From NCBI GenBank assembly GCA_035697145.1, contig DASSDL010000142.1:18680-82679 (forward strand): DNA of 64,000 nt. The letters run 5' to 3'. The position numbers and the translations under genes are program-made. Each line of letters starts with the position of its first letter. The first letter of the stretch is position 1. Of this stretch, positions 41,063-49,486 are shown piece after piece. Below the pieces are notes generated by a model. That model was not told the origin of the DNA. It made no database searches and saw nothing but the letters and a program-made list of their open reading frames with translations. Source of the DNA: DASQUK01 sp035697145 (lineage in GTDB: Bacteria; Actinomycetota; Acidimicrobiia; Acidimicrobiales; VFJN01).

Positions 41063-44000
41063 TCAGCGTTGGATCAGATGACCGGCGGCGAGCGTGGCCA
41101 GTTCCGTGCGGTTGGCCACGTCGAGCTTGGCGAACACGTGCGACAGGTGGGTCTTCACCGTGCCCCGGCCCATGAACAGCTTCGTGCCGATTTCGGGGTT
41201 GCTGAGCCCGTCGACGGCGAGCCGGACGACCTCCAGCTCGGTCGGAGTCAGACTCGCCCAGCCGGTCGTTGGCCGGCCACGCGGACCGCGGGTCCGCCGG
41301 GCATATGCAACCGCCTCATCGAGGGCCAGGGCTGAGCCCTCCGCCCGTGCCTGTTCGAACGCGTCGTCGCCGAGCGTCGCCCGCAGGGCGGTGACGAGGT
41401 CGTCGTGCTCTGACACGTCGACACGATGGCGTGGATAGCCGATGAGGTGTCGCGCCTGGTCGGCGGCAGCGATCACTCGTATCGCATCGCCGGGTCGATT
41501 CGTCCGGGCCATAAGCACGGCAAGCGCATCGAGGCTGTCGACGAGGAACGTCCGCAGGCCGTGCTCGACGCGCAGCGCCAATGCCTCGTGGTGGAGATCG
41601 GCGGCGCGATCGGGATCCTCGGCCGCGATGAGGAACGCCTGCTGCTCGACGACGTCGGCGAGCACCCGACGCATACCCATCCTGCGGGCGATCCCACCGG
41701 CGCGCCTCAGCACGCGGTGTGCCTCGTCGACGCGGCCGAGGCGGCGTTGCGCCTCGGCAAGGCCAGGCATGGCCAGCGCGTCGATGTGCGTGTCGGCAGT
41801 CGGTCCGGTGGCCAGAGCGTCGGGTGCGAGCCAACGGACTGCCTCTTCGAAGTCGCCGCGCCACAGATGGAGCAGGCCGAGCGTCCGTGCCATCCCGGGG
41901 ACGAACACCTCGGGACCTGCGCCTTCGACGTCGTGGACGAAGCGGTCGAGAAGTTGCAGCCCGCTGTCGATGTCGCCGCCGATCCCGCGGAGCAATGCCA
42001 GCTGGCTGAGGGTTGTGCCGACCCGGTGGTAGTCGCCCAGCGGCCTGGCGACATCCGCCGCTTGCCCCGCAAGCTGGTGGGCACCGGCGACGTCGCCGGT
42101 GTACAGGGCGCTGTTCGACTGGCACACCAGCACGGTTGAGGCGATGCCGCGGTCGCCGCGGCGGATCAACCGGTCGACAACTGGCTGCAGCAGGTCCTCA
42201 GCCTCGCCGTGCTGGTCGCGGAAGTGGAGGATCAGTCCTTGCAGCGCGCGGGCAGCATCGAGCCCGAACGCGTCACCGGCGGCGTGCGCGCAGCGCACGG
42301 CTTCATCGCAGAGCTGCCATCCGGCGTTGAAGTCTTTGTAGAAGGTGCCGACCGCGGTGAGCGTCAGGCAGCGCCCACGCAACCGCTCATCGCTGTGGTC
42401 GGCTGCGATCGCCGCGCCCTCGTGAACTGGGCCGAGGTCGGTGGGGGCCGCGGTATCCCCGATCATCGCGTAGCCGGTCATCAACCGGGCCTGCAGGATC
42501 GACCGGTCGCCCGGGGCTCGGTCGATCGCCCTGCGCAGGATGCAGACACCTTCCCTTCCGCGCCCGTGCAAATTCCAAAGCCACGACGTGGCGCCGGCGA
42601 GACGCCGCCCCCTCTCAGGATCGGTAGTCGCAAGGCCCCAGTCGAGCGCGGCGCGCAGATTGTCATACTCCGGATCCAGCACGGCGCACCACGCGTCCTT
42701 GTTCCGGTCGAGCTCGGGCTCGACTGCCTCGGCGACGGCGAGCAGGTGGTCGAGATGGCGATCACGGGTCGCCACATGCTCGCCGGCCTCGTCGAGTCGC
42801 CGGTCGGCGTACTGGCGGATGGTCTCGAGGAGATGGAATCGGGACACGCCGTCGCGCTGGTCGACGGTGACCAGCGACTTGTCGACGAGCGCGCGCAGGG
42901 CGACGAGGACGTCGTTGCGATCGCAGACGGCCTGCGCCGCGTCGAGTGTGAACCCACCCCGGAACACCGCGAGACGGCGAAACACGATTCGCTCGCGCTC
43001 GTTGAGCAGGTCGTGGCTCCAGTCGATCGATTCGGCGAGCGTCTGGTGTCGAGCGGCTGCGCCACGGATGCTCCGCACCAGCAGGGCGAAGCGATCGTCC
43101 AGGCCGGCCACGATCTGCTGCAGCGTGAGCGTGCTGGCCCACGCCGCGGCGAGCTCGATAGCGAGTGGGATGCCGTCGAGTCCTGCACACAATCGACGCA
43201 GGAACACCTCGTCGCCCGCTTCGACGGTGAAGTCGTTGCGAACATGTCGCGCACGGTCGACGAAGAGGTCGACCGCCTCGTCGGCGACCATCGTGGGCAG
43301 CCGCCAAACCGTCTCGCCGGGCACGCCGACCGGTTCCCGGCTGGTGACGAGCACCGTCACGTCCGGGCACGACGCGATCAGCGCCTCGACCGCCTCGGCG
43401 GCCCCAGCGACCACGTGCTCGCAGTTGTCGAGACACACGAGGACCCGGCGGTCGCGCAAGTGCTGGGCAAGCGATCGCAGCGGCCCTCCGATCGGATCGA
43501 TCAACGCGCCGACGCCGGACGCGATGACGTTGGCGACGGTCCGCGGGTCGCTGACCGCTTGGAGCTCGATCCACCACACTCCATCGCGCCAGCGATCGCT
43601 TGCCGCCGAGGTGTGGGCGGCGAGCCGGGTCTTGCCGGACCCACCGCTGCCCGTGATCGTGACCAGTCGCTCACGGCCCAGGAGCTCATCGACTGCGGCG
43701 AGTTCGGCCTCACGGCCGATGAAAGTTGTCAGCTCGATGGGCAGGTTGTTGGCGATGCGGTCGAGCGAACGCAGCGGCGGTGAGGGAGTGTCGTCGCGGC
43801 CGGCCCGAAGCTCGTACACCCGTTCGGGCGGCGAAAGGTCACGGAGCCGGTGGATACCCAGGTCACGCAGCACGACGGTCGCTAGGGGTTCAGTGCTGAT
43901 GTGTCGCGCTGCGAGCGACGACACGAGCAGCTGGCCTGGGTTGGCAACGGCACGAAGGTGTTCAGCGCGACGTGCGGACGTGCCGGTGTGCACGGCGATC

Positions 44001-44137
44001 CGTTCGAGCGGCGCCTGCTCGTGGCGCTTGAGCGCCGCCGCCGCTCCGTCGATGGCCCGCGCGAACTCGTCCGGCCCCTCGTCGGTCACGACGAATGTCT
44101 TGGTGGGCACGGCCACGGGCGGACGCAGTTGCTCCAC
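41063..44137 (-). CDS. LuxR-type ATPase regulator with degenerate cyclase-like N-terminus
   Basis: This 1024-residue regulator has four parts. The first 110 residues resemble the C-terminal half of a class III nucleotide cyclase domain (AVHTGTSARRAEHLRAVANP and LGIHRLRDLSPPERVYEL), evidently inactive. An NTPase follows with Walker A GSGGSGKTRLA near 165 and Walker B VLVCLDNCEHV. A TPR-like region covers about 480-900. The LuxR helix-turn-helix is at the C-terminus (LTPTELEVVRLAVDGLSNPE). The GTG at 44137 is the first start. It is divergent from the DHFR-like/VOC genes with a 112-bp gap and may control them. Confidence 0.88.
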   Translation of the reverse strand: MEQLRPPVAVPTKTFVVTDEGPDEFARAIDGAAAALKRHEQAPLERIAVHTGTSARRAEHLRAVANPGQLLVSSLAARHISTEPLATVVLRDLGIHRLRDLSPPERVYELRAGRDDTPSPPLRSLDRIANNLPIELTTFIGREAELAAVDELLGRERLVTITGSGGSGKTRLAAHTSAASDRWRDGVWWIELQAVSDPRTVANVIASGVGALIDPIGGPLRSLAQHLRDRRVLVCLDNCEHVVAGAAEAVEALIASCPDVTVLVTSREPVGVPGETVWRLPTMVADEAVDLFVDRARHVRNDFTVEAGDEVFLRRLCAGLDGIPLAIELAAAWASTLTLQQIVAGLDDRFALLVRSIRGAAARHQTLAESIDWSHDLLNERERIVFRRLAVFRGGFTLDAAQAVCDRNDVLVALRALVDKSLVTVDQRDGVSRFHLLETIRQYADRRLDEAGEHVATRDRHLDHLLAVAEAVEPELDRNKDAWCAVLDPEYDNLRAALDWGLATTDPERGRRLAGATSWLWNLHGRGREGVCILRRAIDRAPGDRSILQARLMTGYAMIGDTAAPTDLGPVHEGAAIAADHSDERLRGRCLTLTAVGTFYKDFNAGWQLCDEAVRCAHAAGDAFGLDAARALQGLILHFRDQHGEAEDLLQPVVDRLIRRGDRGIASTVLVCQSNSALYTGDVAGAHQLAGQAADVARPLGDYHRVGTTLSQLALLRGIGGDIDSGLQLLDRFVHDVEGAGPEVFVPGMARTLGLLHLWRGDFEEAVRWLAPDALATGPTADTHIDALAMPGLAEAQRRLGRVDEAHRVLRRAGGIARRMGMRRVLADVVEQQAFLIAAEDPDRAADLHHEALALRVEHGLRTFLVDSLDALAVLMARTNRPGDAIRVIAAADQARHLIGYPRHRVDVSEHDDLVTALRATLGDDAFEQARAEGSALALDEAVAYARRTRGPRGRPTTGWASLTPTELEVVRLAVDGLSNPEIGTKLFMGRGTVKTHLSHVFAKLDVANRTELATLAAGHLIQR

Positions 44138-44249
44138 GATCGGCCAATTCTGGCCGAAGATCGGCCACCTGGCAGATGTCTCGACCGTCGCGTTGCCGGA
44201 TCTTGACCGTCAACCGGATACATGCCCAGATCACGAAGGAGCAGAGTTC

Positions 44250-44843
44250 GTGACTACCCTGATCGCCGACCTGGCGATGTCGCTCGACGGCTTCGTCGCC
44301 GACACCAACGACAACGCGAACGAGCTGTTCGGCTGGTACTTCGGCGGCGACGTCGAGGTGCCGACACCCAAGCCGGGCTTCTCGTTCCGAGCTCCCGAAC
44401 CGAGTGCTCGCGTCCTGCGGGAGGGCATCAGCGGCCTCGGTGCCCTGATCGGCGGCCGCCGCTACTTCGACCTCGCCGACGCGTGGGGTGGGAATCACCC
44501 GATGGGTGTGCCCACGTTCATCGTGACGCACAGCGTGCCGGACGGCTGGCCCCGAGCGGATTCGAACATCAGCTTCGTGACCGATGGTCTCGACAGCGCC
44601 GTCGAGCAGGCCAAGGCCGCTGCCGGCGACGACAAGTTCGTCGGCGTCGCCACCCCGAGCATCATCCAGCAGCTGCTCAACGACGGACAGCTCGACGCCA
44701 TCCATGTCAACCTCGTGCCGGTGCTGCTCGGCGCCGGCGTGCCGTTCTTCGCCAACCTCGCCGATGCGCCGGTCCGGCTCTCGGACCCGGAAGTGGTTGA
44801 GAGCAAGGGCGTCACCCACTTGACCTACACGGTCCTCAAGTGA
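44250..44843 (+). CDS. Dihydrofolate reductase-like (RibD C-terminal) protein
   Basis: This 197-residue protein begins LIADLAMSLDGFVAD and has the ALIGGRRYFD and PTFIVTHSVPD stretches of the RibD/DHFR-like YyaP family. These are NADPH-dependent reductases of mostly unknown substrate. The GTG at 44250 has GAAGGAG eight bases upstream. It is probably co-transcribed with the following VOC gene and divergent from the LuxR regulator. Confidence 0.85.
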   Translation: MTTLIADLAMSLDGFVADTNDNANELFGWYFGGDVEVPTPKPGFSFRAPEPSARVLREGISGLGALIGGRRYFDLADAWGGNHPMGVPTFIVTHSVPDGWPRADSNISFVTDGLDSAVEQAKAAAGDDKFVGVATPSIIQQLLNDGQLDAIHVNLVPVLLGAGVPFFANLADAPVRLSDPEVVESKGVTHLTYTVLK

Positions 44844-44869
44844 CCGATCATCCCCGAAAGGCGGCCGCA

Positions 44870-45241
44870 ATGGAGCTCAAGCTCGAACTCGTCCCTATCC
44901 CGGTTCGCGACATCGACCGGGCCAAGGCGTTCTACGCCGACCAGCTTGGCTTCAACGTCGACCACGACGTGCAACCGACCAGCGCTGTCCGTGTCGTGCA
45001 GCTCACACCGCCAGGCTCGTCGTGCTCGATCTGTCTGACCCGCGGCCTCCCGGCGCTCGACAGCGATCCCGGGACGAGCCGCGGCCTGCACCTCGTCGTC
45101 GACGAGATCACCCAGGCCCGCCAGCATCTCGTCGACAACGGCGTCGACGTCGAAGAGGTCACCGAGCTCGGTGGGATGCATTACGCCGGGATCATCGACC
45201 CCGATGGCAACACCTGGACCTTGCAGCAGATCAATCGGTGA
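44870..45241 (+). CDS. VOC-family protein (glyoxalase/bleomycin-resistance type)
   Basis: This 123-residue single-module VOC protein has VPIPVRDIDRAKAFYADQLG and GIIDPDGNTWTLQQI. The first metal ligand position holds Pro/Val rather than His, so it may bind a ligand without a metal. I chose the ATG at 44870 (GAAAGG upstream); a GTG at 44840 overlapping the previous stop is possible. Confidence 0.82.
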   Translation: MELKLELVPIPVRDIDRAKAFYADQLGFNVDHDVQPTSAVRVVQLTPPGSSCSICLTRGLPALDSDPGTSRGLHLVVDEITQARQHLVDNGVDVEEVTELGGMHYAGIIDPDGNTWTLQQINR

Positions 45242-45315
45242 CGACGTCCGCCGATGCGGTTCACCTGTGGCTGCGGGGCGGACTGGTCGAATCGTAGAGA
45301 GGAGTGGTGAGAGAC

Positions 45316-45771
45316 ATGCAGGCATCGGGCTCGAGCGAGCGCACGGCGATGGCCGATGGCTCCTGGATGGTATGGAGCGTGAGCGGTCTCGCAGGGATCT
45401 GGACCGCTGTGGTGCTGATCAGCGTCCTTGCCCCGGACCTGGTTTCGGGCAGCGAGCAAGAGCACCTTCCCATCGCGGCCTTCACCACGTGGCTGTGGGG
45501 CTTGGTCGCCACGGGTGGGTTCCTGTGGGCGATGGCCAGGCTGCGCGGCAGCGCGTCGCGACGGCCCATCTGGGCCGGTCTGGCGGTGGCCACGCTCACG
45601 GTTTGGCTGGTGGCGACGATCCTGAGCCTCGCGTTGCCCGTCGTTGAGACGGGTTCGGACCCCACGCGCCTTCCCATCGCCGCCATAGTCACTCCCATGG
45701 CCGCGGCCGCGCTCACCGTTCTGGCCGGCATCATCGCAGGAGTGTTCTCCAGACTGCCTGGGACCGGCTGA
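45316..45771 (+). CDS. Hypothetical four-helix membrane protein
   Basis: This 151-residue protein has four hydrophobic segments at roughly 18-40, 55-77, 85-110 and 120-145. GAGAGGAG lies upstream of the ATG at 45316. I do not recognise the family. It follows the DHFR-like and VOC genes in the same direction with a 74-bp gap. Confidence 0.65.
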   Translation: MQASGSSERTAMADGSWMVWSVSGLAGIWTAVVLISVLAPDLVSGSEQEHLPIAAFTTWLWGLVATGGFLWAMARLRGSASRRPIWAGLAVATLTVWLVATILSLALPVVETGSDPTRLPIAAIVTPMAAAALTVLAGIIAGVFSRLPGTG

Positions 45772-45928
45772 ATTCGGGGATCAGTACTTCCCCGGCGCTC
45801 AACGGGGTGCCGACACGTTCCCGACGTCTCGGGAAGCGCTCGACGTCGGTGATGTAATCCGGTGGCCGGAGGTTGAATGCGCCCGCCGGTTCTTGCCCGA
45901 ACGAGCTCTTGCCGATCGTCGAGCTCAT
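45731..45928 (-). pseudogene. N-terminal fragment resembling a DUF427-type protein
   Basis: A 65-codon minus-strand frame starting at 45928 has a GGAAGAG site and begins with a stretch that includes FGQEPAGAFN, RPPDYITDVE and FPRR. That looks like the beginning of DUF427-family proteins. After that the similarity I can recognise stops, and the frame ends inside the 3' end of the membrane protein gene. It is best read as a truncated remnant. Confidence 0.4.
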
Positions 45929-46042
45929 ATGCGCACTCTTCCCATGGTCGCTCGGCGCGACGCAAGCCGCGCCGACCGGTCATGTGGCCGGCACGCGATC
46001 GTTCGGACGTTCGTGGCCGAGTCGCCGTGGCAGTGTGCCGGG

Positions 46043-46882
46043 ATGCTCCTCGGACTCGTCCACATCAACATGGGCTCCATGAGCCGACCCGATGACCTGG
46101 TTGTCGCGGCGCGCGCCGCTGAAGCCGCCGGGTTCGACTCGTTGTGGGCAGGCGAGCACATCGTGCTCCCGGATCCGCAGCTACCACCGTCGCCCATGGA
46201 CCCACGCGATCCCGCCCTCGACTCATTGCTCGCGCTGACATGGGCGGCGGCGCATACGACGACGATCCGGGTCGTCACCGGGATCGTGATCCTTCCGCAA
46301 CGCAATCCCCTCGTGCTCGCGAAGCAGGTGGCGACCCTCGACGTGTTGTCGGCTGGTCGGGTCACCCTGGGCGTCGGTGCGGGGTACCTCGAGCCCGAGT
46401 TCCGGGCTCTAGGTGCCAACTTCGCGGAACGCGGCGCGGTGACCGATGAGTATCTCGATGCGGTGCGGGCGCTCTGGTACGCCGAGCATCCCGAGTACCA
46501 CGGACGCTTCGTCGACTTCGCCGGCGTCGACGCCTACCCACGTCCGCTCCAGCGGCCGATCCCGCTCGTGGTGGCGGGCCACAGCGCGCCGGCGTACCGG
46601 CGGGCGGTGACGCGTGCCCACGGCTGGTACGGCTACTGGTTGACGCCGGACGACGTGGTCACGTCGCTTGCTGGCCTGCGCGCCGCCGCTGATCGCGTGG
46701 AGCGACCACCCGAGCTCGGCGACCTCGAGATCAGCGTAACGCCCCGCGGACGGCTCACGCCCGAGCGGGCCGCGGCGTTCGCCGAACTCGGCGTCCACCG
46801 ACTCGTCCCGCTGTCTGCCCCGGCCCGCGACGGTCCCGGCGAGACGATCGAGGCCGCGTTGTCGGCCATCGCTGCCCTGTGA
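46043..46882 (+). CDS. Luciferase-like (F420-type) oxidoreductase
   Basis: This 279-residue barrel protein has SLWAGEHIVLPD near residue 35, LDVLSAGRVTLGVGAGYLEPEF, and IPLVVAGHSAPAYRRAV. These fit actinobacterial F420-dependent luciferase-like enzymes. The ATG at 46043 fits the family start; the in-frame stretch before it shows no coding character. It appears to be a single-gene unit. Confidence 0.87.
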   Translation: MLLGLVHINMGSMSRPDDLVVAARAAEAAGFDSLWAGEHIVLPDPQLPPSPMDPRDPALDSLLALTWAAAHTTTIRVVTGIVILPQRNPLVLAKQVATLDVLSAGRVTLGVGAGYLEPEFRALGANFAERGAVTDEYLDAVRALWYAEHPEYHGRFVDFAGVDAYPRPLQRPIPLVVAGHSAPAYRRAVTRAHGWYGYWLTPDDVVTSLAGLRAAADRVERPPELGDLEISVTPRGRLTPERAAAFAELGVHRLVPLSAPARDGPGETIEAALSAIAAL

Positions 46883-46994
46883 ACCAACCACCCAGCGGGA
46901 TCGGCCCGGGGGCTCCCCCTGGAGGTCACCGCACGTAGCCCGAGCGCGGTGGATCGGGGCCTCCCAGCGAGAGACCCCGATCCCCGCGGCGCGA

Positions 46995-48014
46995 TCAGAG
47001 CTGGCCAGTGCCCAGATCGACCGCCACGCCGATGAGGGAGAACACCGCCTGCTCGACGTCCACGTCGTCGTTGCCGCCCCGGCTGTTGACCTCGAGCCGG
47101 TCGATCGTCTCGCTGCCAGCGATCCGCACCTCGGTCTTCAGCCCCTCGACGTCGACCCTCGCACCATCGGTCTCGACGTCGATCCGGTCAGCCCTTTCGG
47201 TGCCGTTGACCGTCACGATGTCGGGCTGGCCGTCACCGCCACCCGTAGGCCCGGAGAGGTCCACGTCCGCCCGGCGGAAATCGGTGCCGGACATGTCCTG
47301 GACGGTGAGGGCGTCGGGGCCGCCGAGCGCGGTCAGGTCGAGTCGCTCGACGCCGTCCATGTCCATGCGGATGCTGGCGACGTCCCGCAGGAACAGGGAC
47401 CGCCCCGCATTGGCCGACAGGCTCATGTGCTCGGCCACCCCGGCGCCGTTGAAGTCGAGCGTGTCCGTGCCGCTCCGGCCCTCGACGACGTCGCTGCCGT
47501 CACCCGGGTCCCAGCGGAAGCTGTCGCTTCCGGAGCCGAGCACGGCCGTGTCGTTGCCGCGGTTGCCGTCGACCGCATCGTTGCCGCTGCCGCCGCTGAA
47601 GAGCTCGATCGCGTCGCCCCCGTTCAGGGTGTCGTTGCCGCTGCCAGCTGCGATGGTCGTGGGCTCGTCGATGATGCCGTTGGCCTGGTCCACGCGGAAC
47701 TGGTCGCTGCCGCTGCGCAGGAAGACCTCGATCCGGCTGAACGTGTTGCGATCGAAGGAGTGCTCGGCAGTGCCGTCGTCGTTCAGGTCGACCTGCATGG
47801 TGCCGGACGCGCCCGGGGCGAGACGGAGCGCGATCCGGTCGCCATGCGACGTGCCGGTGACGGTCAGCGTGTCGTTGGCGACGCGGGCCGACGGCGACTG
47901 CGTCGCGCCGGCGGGGTTGGCAGGGCCGGCCGCTGCCAGGCCGATCGCCAGAGCCGCCGCCGCTCCGGCCGTGAAGGCCAGCGGGCGAGCTCCGGGGATG
48001 CGATGGACGTTCAT
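46995..48014 (-). CDS. Secreted RTX-type repeat protein
   Basis: This 339-residue protein has a signal peptide (hydrophobic run about 13-30, AGPANPAGA cleavage region) and calcium-binding nonapeptide-like repeats in the middle: GSGNDTLNGGD, GGSGNDAVDGN, RGNDTAVLGSGSD. Outside the repeats it is Asp-rich beta structure. AAAGGG precedes the ATG. Its leader region contains CTTTCCGT (48025-48032) and ACGGAAAG (48074-48081), an 8-bp inverted repeat with a 41-base gap. Function is unknown; export by the Sec route and calcium-induced folding outside the cell are expected. Confidence 0.8.
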   Translation of the reverse strand: MNVHRIPGARPLAFTAGAAAALAIGLAAAGPANPAGATQSPSARVANDTLTVTGTSHGDRIALRLAPGASGTMQVDLNDDGTAEHSFDRNTFSRIEVFLRSGSDQFRVDQANGIIDEPTTIAAGSGNDTLNGGDAIELFSGGSGNDAVDGNRGNDTAVLGSGSDSFRWDPGDGSDVVEGRSGTDTLDFNGAGVAEHMSLSANAGRSLFLRDVASIRMDMDGVERLDLTALGGPDALTVQDMSGTDFRRADVDLSGPTGGGDGQPDIVTVNGTERADRIDVETDGARVDVEGLKTEVRIAGSETIDRLEVNSRGGNDDVDVEQAVFSLIGVAVDLGTGQL

Positions 48015-48128
48015 GGTCGGGACCCTTTCCGTGTGCCGCGGTCGACCGGGTGTCGACGACGTTGGCCTCCACTACGGAAAGAGTCGTGATTCGGTTCGCG
48101 ACCCGTCCGTACACCCAATTCGCGGCCC

Positions 48129-48206
48129 CACCGCGGGATGGCCGTCGGGTTCGAGCAGCAGCTCCGTGCCGTCCGGATCCTCGGGCGACGCGACCGTCAA
48201 CCACCG
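48129..48206 (-). pseudogene. C-terminal fragment of a VOC/glyoxalase gene
   Basis: A 26-codon minus-strand stretch reads WLTVASPEDPDGTELLLEPD followed by GHPAV, which is the characteristic C-terminal strand region of VOC proteins often adjacent to ECF41 or LuxR genes. It has no start codon of its own and runs out of similarity on both sides, so it is a relic. Confidence 0.6.
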
Positions 48207-48290
48207 GGCCTCCCGAGGGGGACCGGCCGGCTGAGCGTTCGGTCCAGCCGGCCGGTCGCGGTCGTCGCATGGATCGGGTCGTAATTGCGC

Positions 48291-48371
48291 CTAACTGGCC
48301 TTACCCAGGGCCTGCAGCGCCTGCATGGCACCAGGCACGACAAACGCCGGGTGGGTCATGCGTGCTTCCAT
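48291..48371 (-). pseudogene. N-terminal remnant of a carboxymuconolactone decarboxylase-like gene
   Basis: An ATG at 48371 with a good GGAGGAAAC ribosome site opens a 26-codon frame ending at a TAG. The peptide MEARMTHPAFVVPGAMQALQ looks like the start of CMD/AhpD-type proteins, which are normally 140-150 residues. The remainder is missing. It is divergent from an ECF41 sigma factor gene, exactly where such sigma factors keep their CMD-type partner. Confidence 0.65.
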
Positions 48372-48441
48372 GATCGTTTCCTCCAGGGGGCTTCGGATGC
48401 GGGCTCGCTGCTCGCCGTCACGCCGCACGAGAGCCGGTCCT

Positions 48442-48468
48442 TGTCACACGAGCCGGGTTTCGGGGGTC
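48442..48468 (+). promoter_or_regulatory. ECF41-type promoter
   Basis: TGTCACA at 48442-48448 followed after 16 bases by GGTC (48465-48468) matches the TGTCACA-N16/17-CGTC promoter recognised by ECF41 sigma factors with one mismatch. It lies 36 bp upstream of the sigma factor start, indicating autoregulation. Confidence 0.6.
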
Positions 48469-48504
48469 ATCGGTATGACACGACGCGACGAAGGAATGTG
48501 ACCG

Positions 48505-49380
48505 ATGGACCAACATGACTGGCTCATAGAACGGTTCGAGGCCAATCGGCCCCATCTGCGGGCGGTTGCCTACCGCATGCTCGGCTCATTCAGCGACGCG
48601 GACGACGCCGTCCAGGAAGCCTGGCTACGCCTGAGCCGCGCCGACACCAGCGGCGTGGAGAACCTGAGCGGGTGGCTGACGACGGTCGTCGCCCGGGTGT
48701 GCCTCAACATGCTCCGGTCGCGGCAGTCGCGGCGCGAGGACTCCCTCGACGCGCGGATCCCCGATCCGATCGTGAGCCGCGAGAACGGGGTCGACCCGCA
48801 GCACGACGCTGTGCTGGCCGACTCGGTCGGCCTCGCGCTGCTCGTGGTGCTCGAGACGCTGACCCCGGCCGAGCGGCTTACATTCGTGCTGCACGACATG
48901 TTCGCCGTGCCCTTCGACGAGATCGCCCCGATGCTCGCGCGTTCCCCCACGGCGACGCGGCAACTGGCGAGCAGGGCACGTCGCCGGGTGCGGGGTGCGG
49001 CGCCGGCTCCCGATCCGGACGTCGCCCGCCAGCGAGAGGTGGTCGACGCCTTCTTCGCCGCTGCCCGGGGCGGCGACTTCGAGGCGCTCGTCGCGGTTCT
49101 AGACCCCGACGTCGTGGCGCGAACCGACGGCGGTCCGGGCGCTTCCGTGATCGTGCGCGGCGCGCACGTCGTGGCCGGGCGGGCGCTCATGTTCGCACAG
49201 CCCTCGGCGACCCTACGCCCGGCGCTTGTCAACGGGGCCGCGGGTGTCGTGATAATGGCCGGCAGGCGGCCGGCTTCGGTCATGGCCTTCACGGTTAGGG
49301 ACGGCAAGATCGTCGAAATCGACGCGCTCACCGATCCCGAACGTCTGGGCAAGCTCGACTTGGCGGTCCTCGACGACTGA
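48505..49380 (+). CDS. ECF41 family RNA polymerase sigma factor (SigJ-like)
   Basis: This 291-residue sigma factor has region 2 (about 10-75; VAYRMLGSFSDADDAVQEAW), region 4 (about 115-165) and a C-terminal SnoaL-like domain (about 178-285) in place of a separate anti-sigma factor. The conserved DGGP (208-211) and the C-terminal DPERLGKLDL (277-286), a version of the NPDKL motif, are present. GAAGGA precedes the ATG. Its divergent target gene appears lost, leaving it with only its own promoter locally. Confidence 0.9.
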   Translation: MDQHDWLIERFEANRPHLRAVAYRMLGSFSDADDAVQEAWLRLSRADTSGVENLSGWLTTVVARVCLNMLRSRQSRREDSLDARIPDPIVSRENGVDPQHDAVLADSVGLALLVVLETLTPAERLTFVLHDMFAVPFDEIAPMLARSPTATRQLASRARRRVRGAAPAPDPDVARQREVVDAFFAAARGGDFEALVAVLDPDVVARTDGGPGASVIVRGAHVVAGRALMFAQPSATLRPALVNGAAGVVIMAGRRPASVMAFTVRDGKIVEIDALTDPERLGKLDLAVLDD

Positions 49381-49486
49381 TTCCCTATGGACCGGCTACG
49401 AGCCGGCGCGGATAGGCGTCGGCTCTACGCAGCGTGCTTCCCGCTCATGGCGCCTTCGGCGCGGGCCGCTCGGGCCACGGCTGAAA

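Noticed and set aside
40954..41175. Small plus-strand ORF with a perfect AAGGAGG site
   Set aside because: More than half of it is antisense to the LuxR gene end and the second half looks like shadow coding; no family is recognised. Kept only as a note in the gap entry.
46890..46994. Third copy of the linker repeat near a GGGGGCTCCCC stretch
   Set aside because: The CCCCATCGTCG and GGTCGACCGGTCA blocks are absent; it is an ordinary GC-rich 3' hairpin.
49401..49430. Possible third copy of the 131-bp repeat between the convergent ECF41 and sortase genes
   Set aside because: Only GCGGATAGGC, ten bases, is shared; flanking bases do not align, so it is likely chance.
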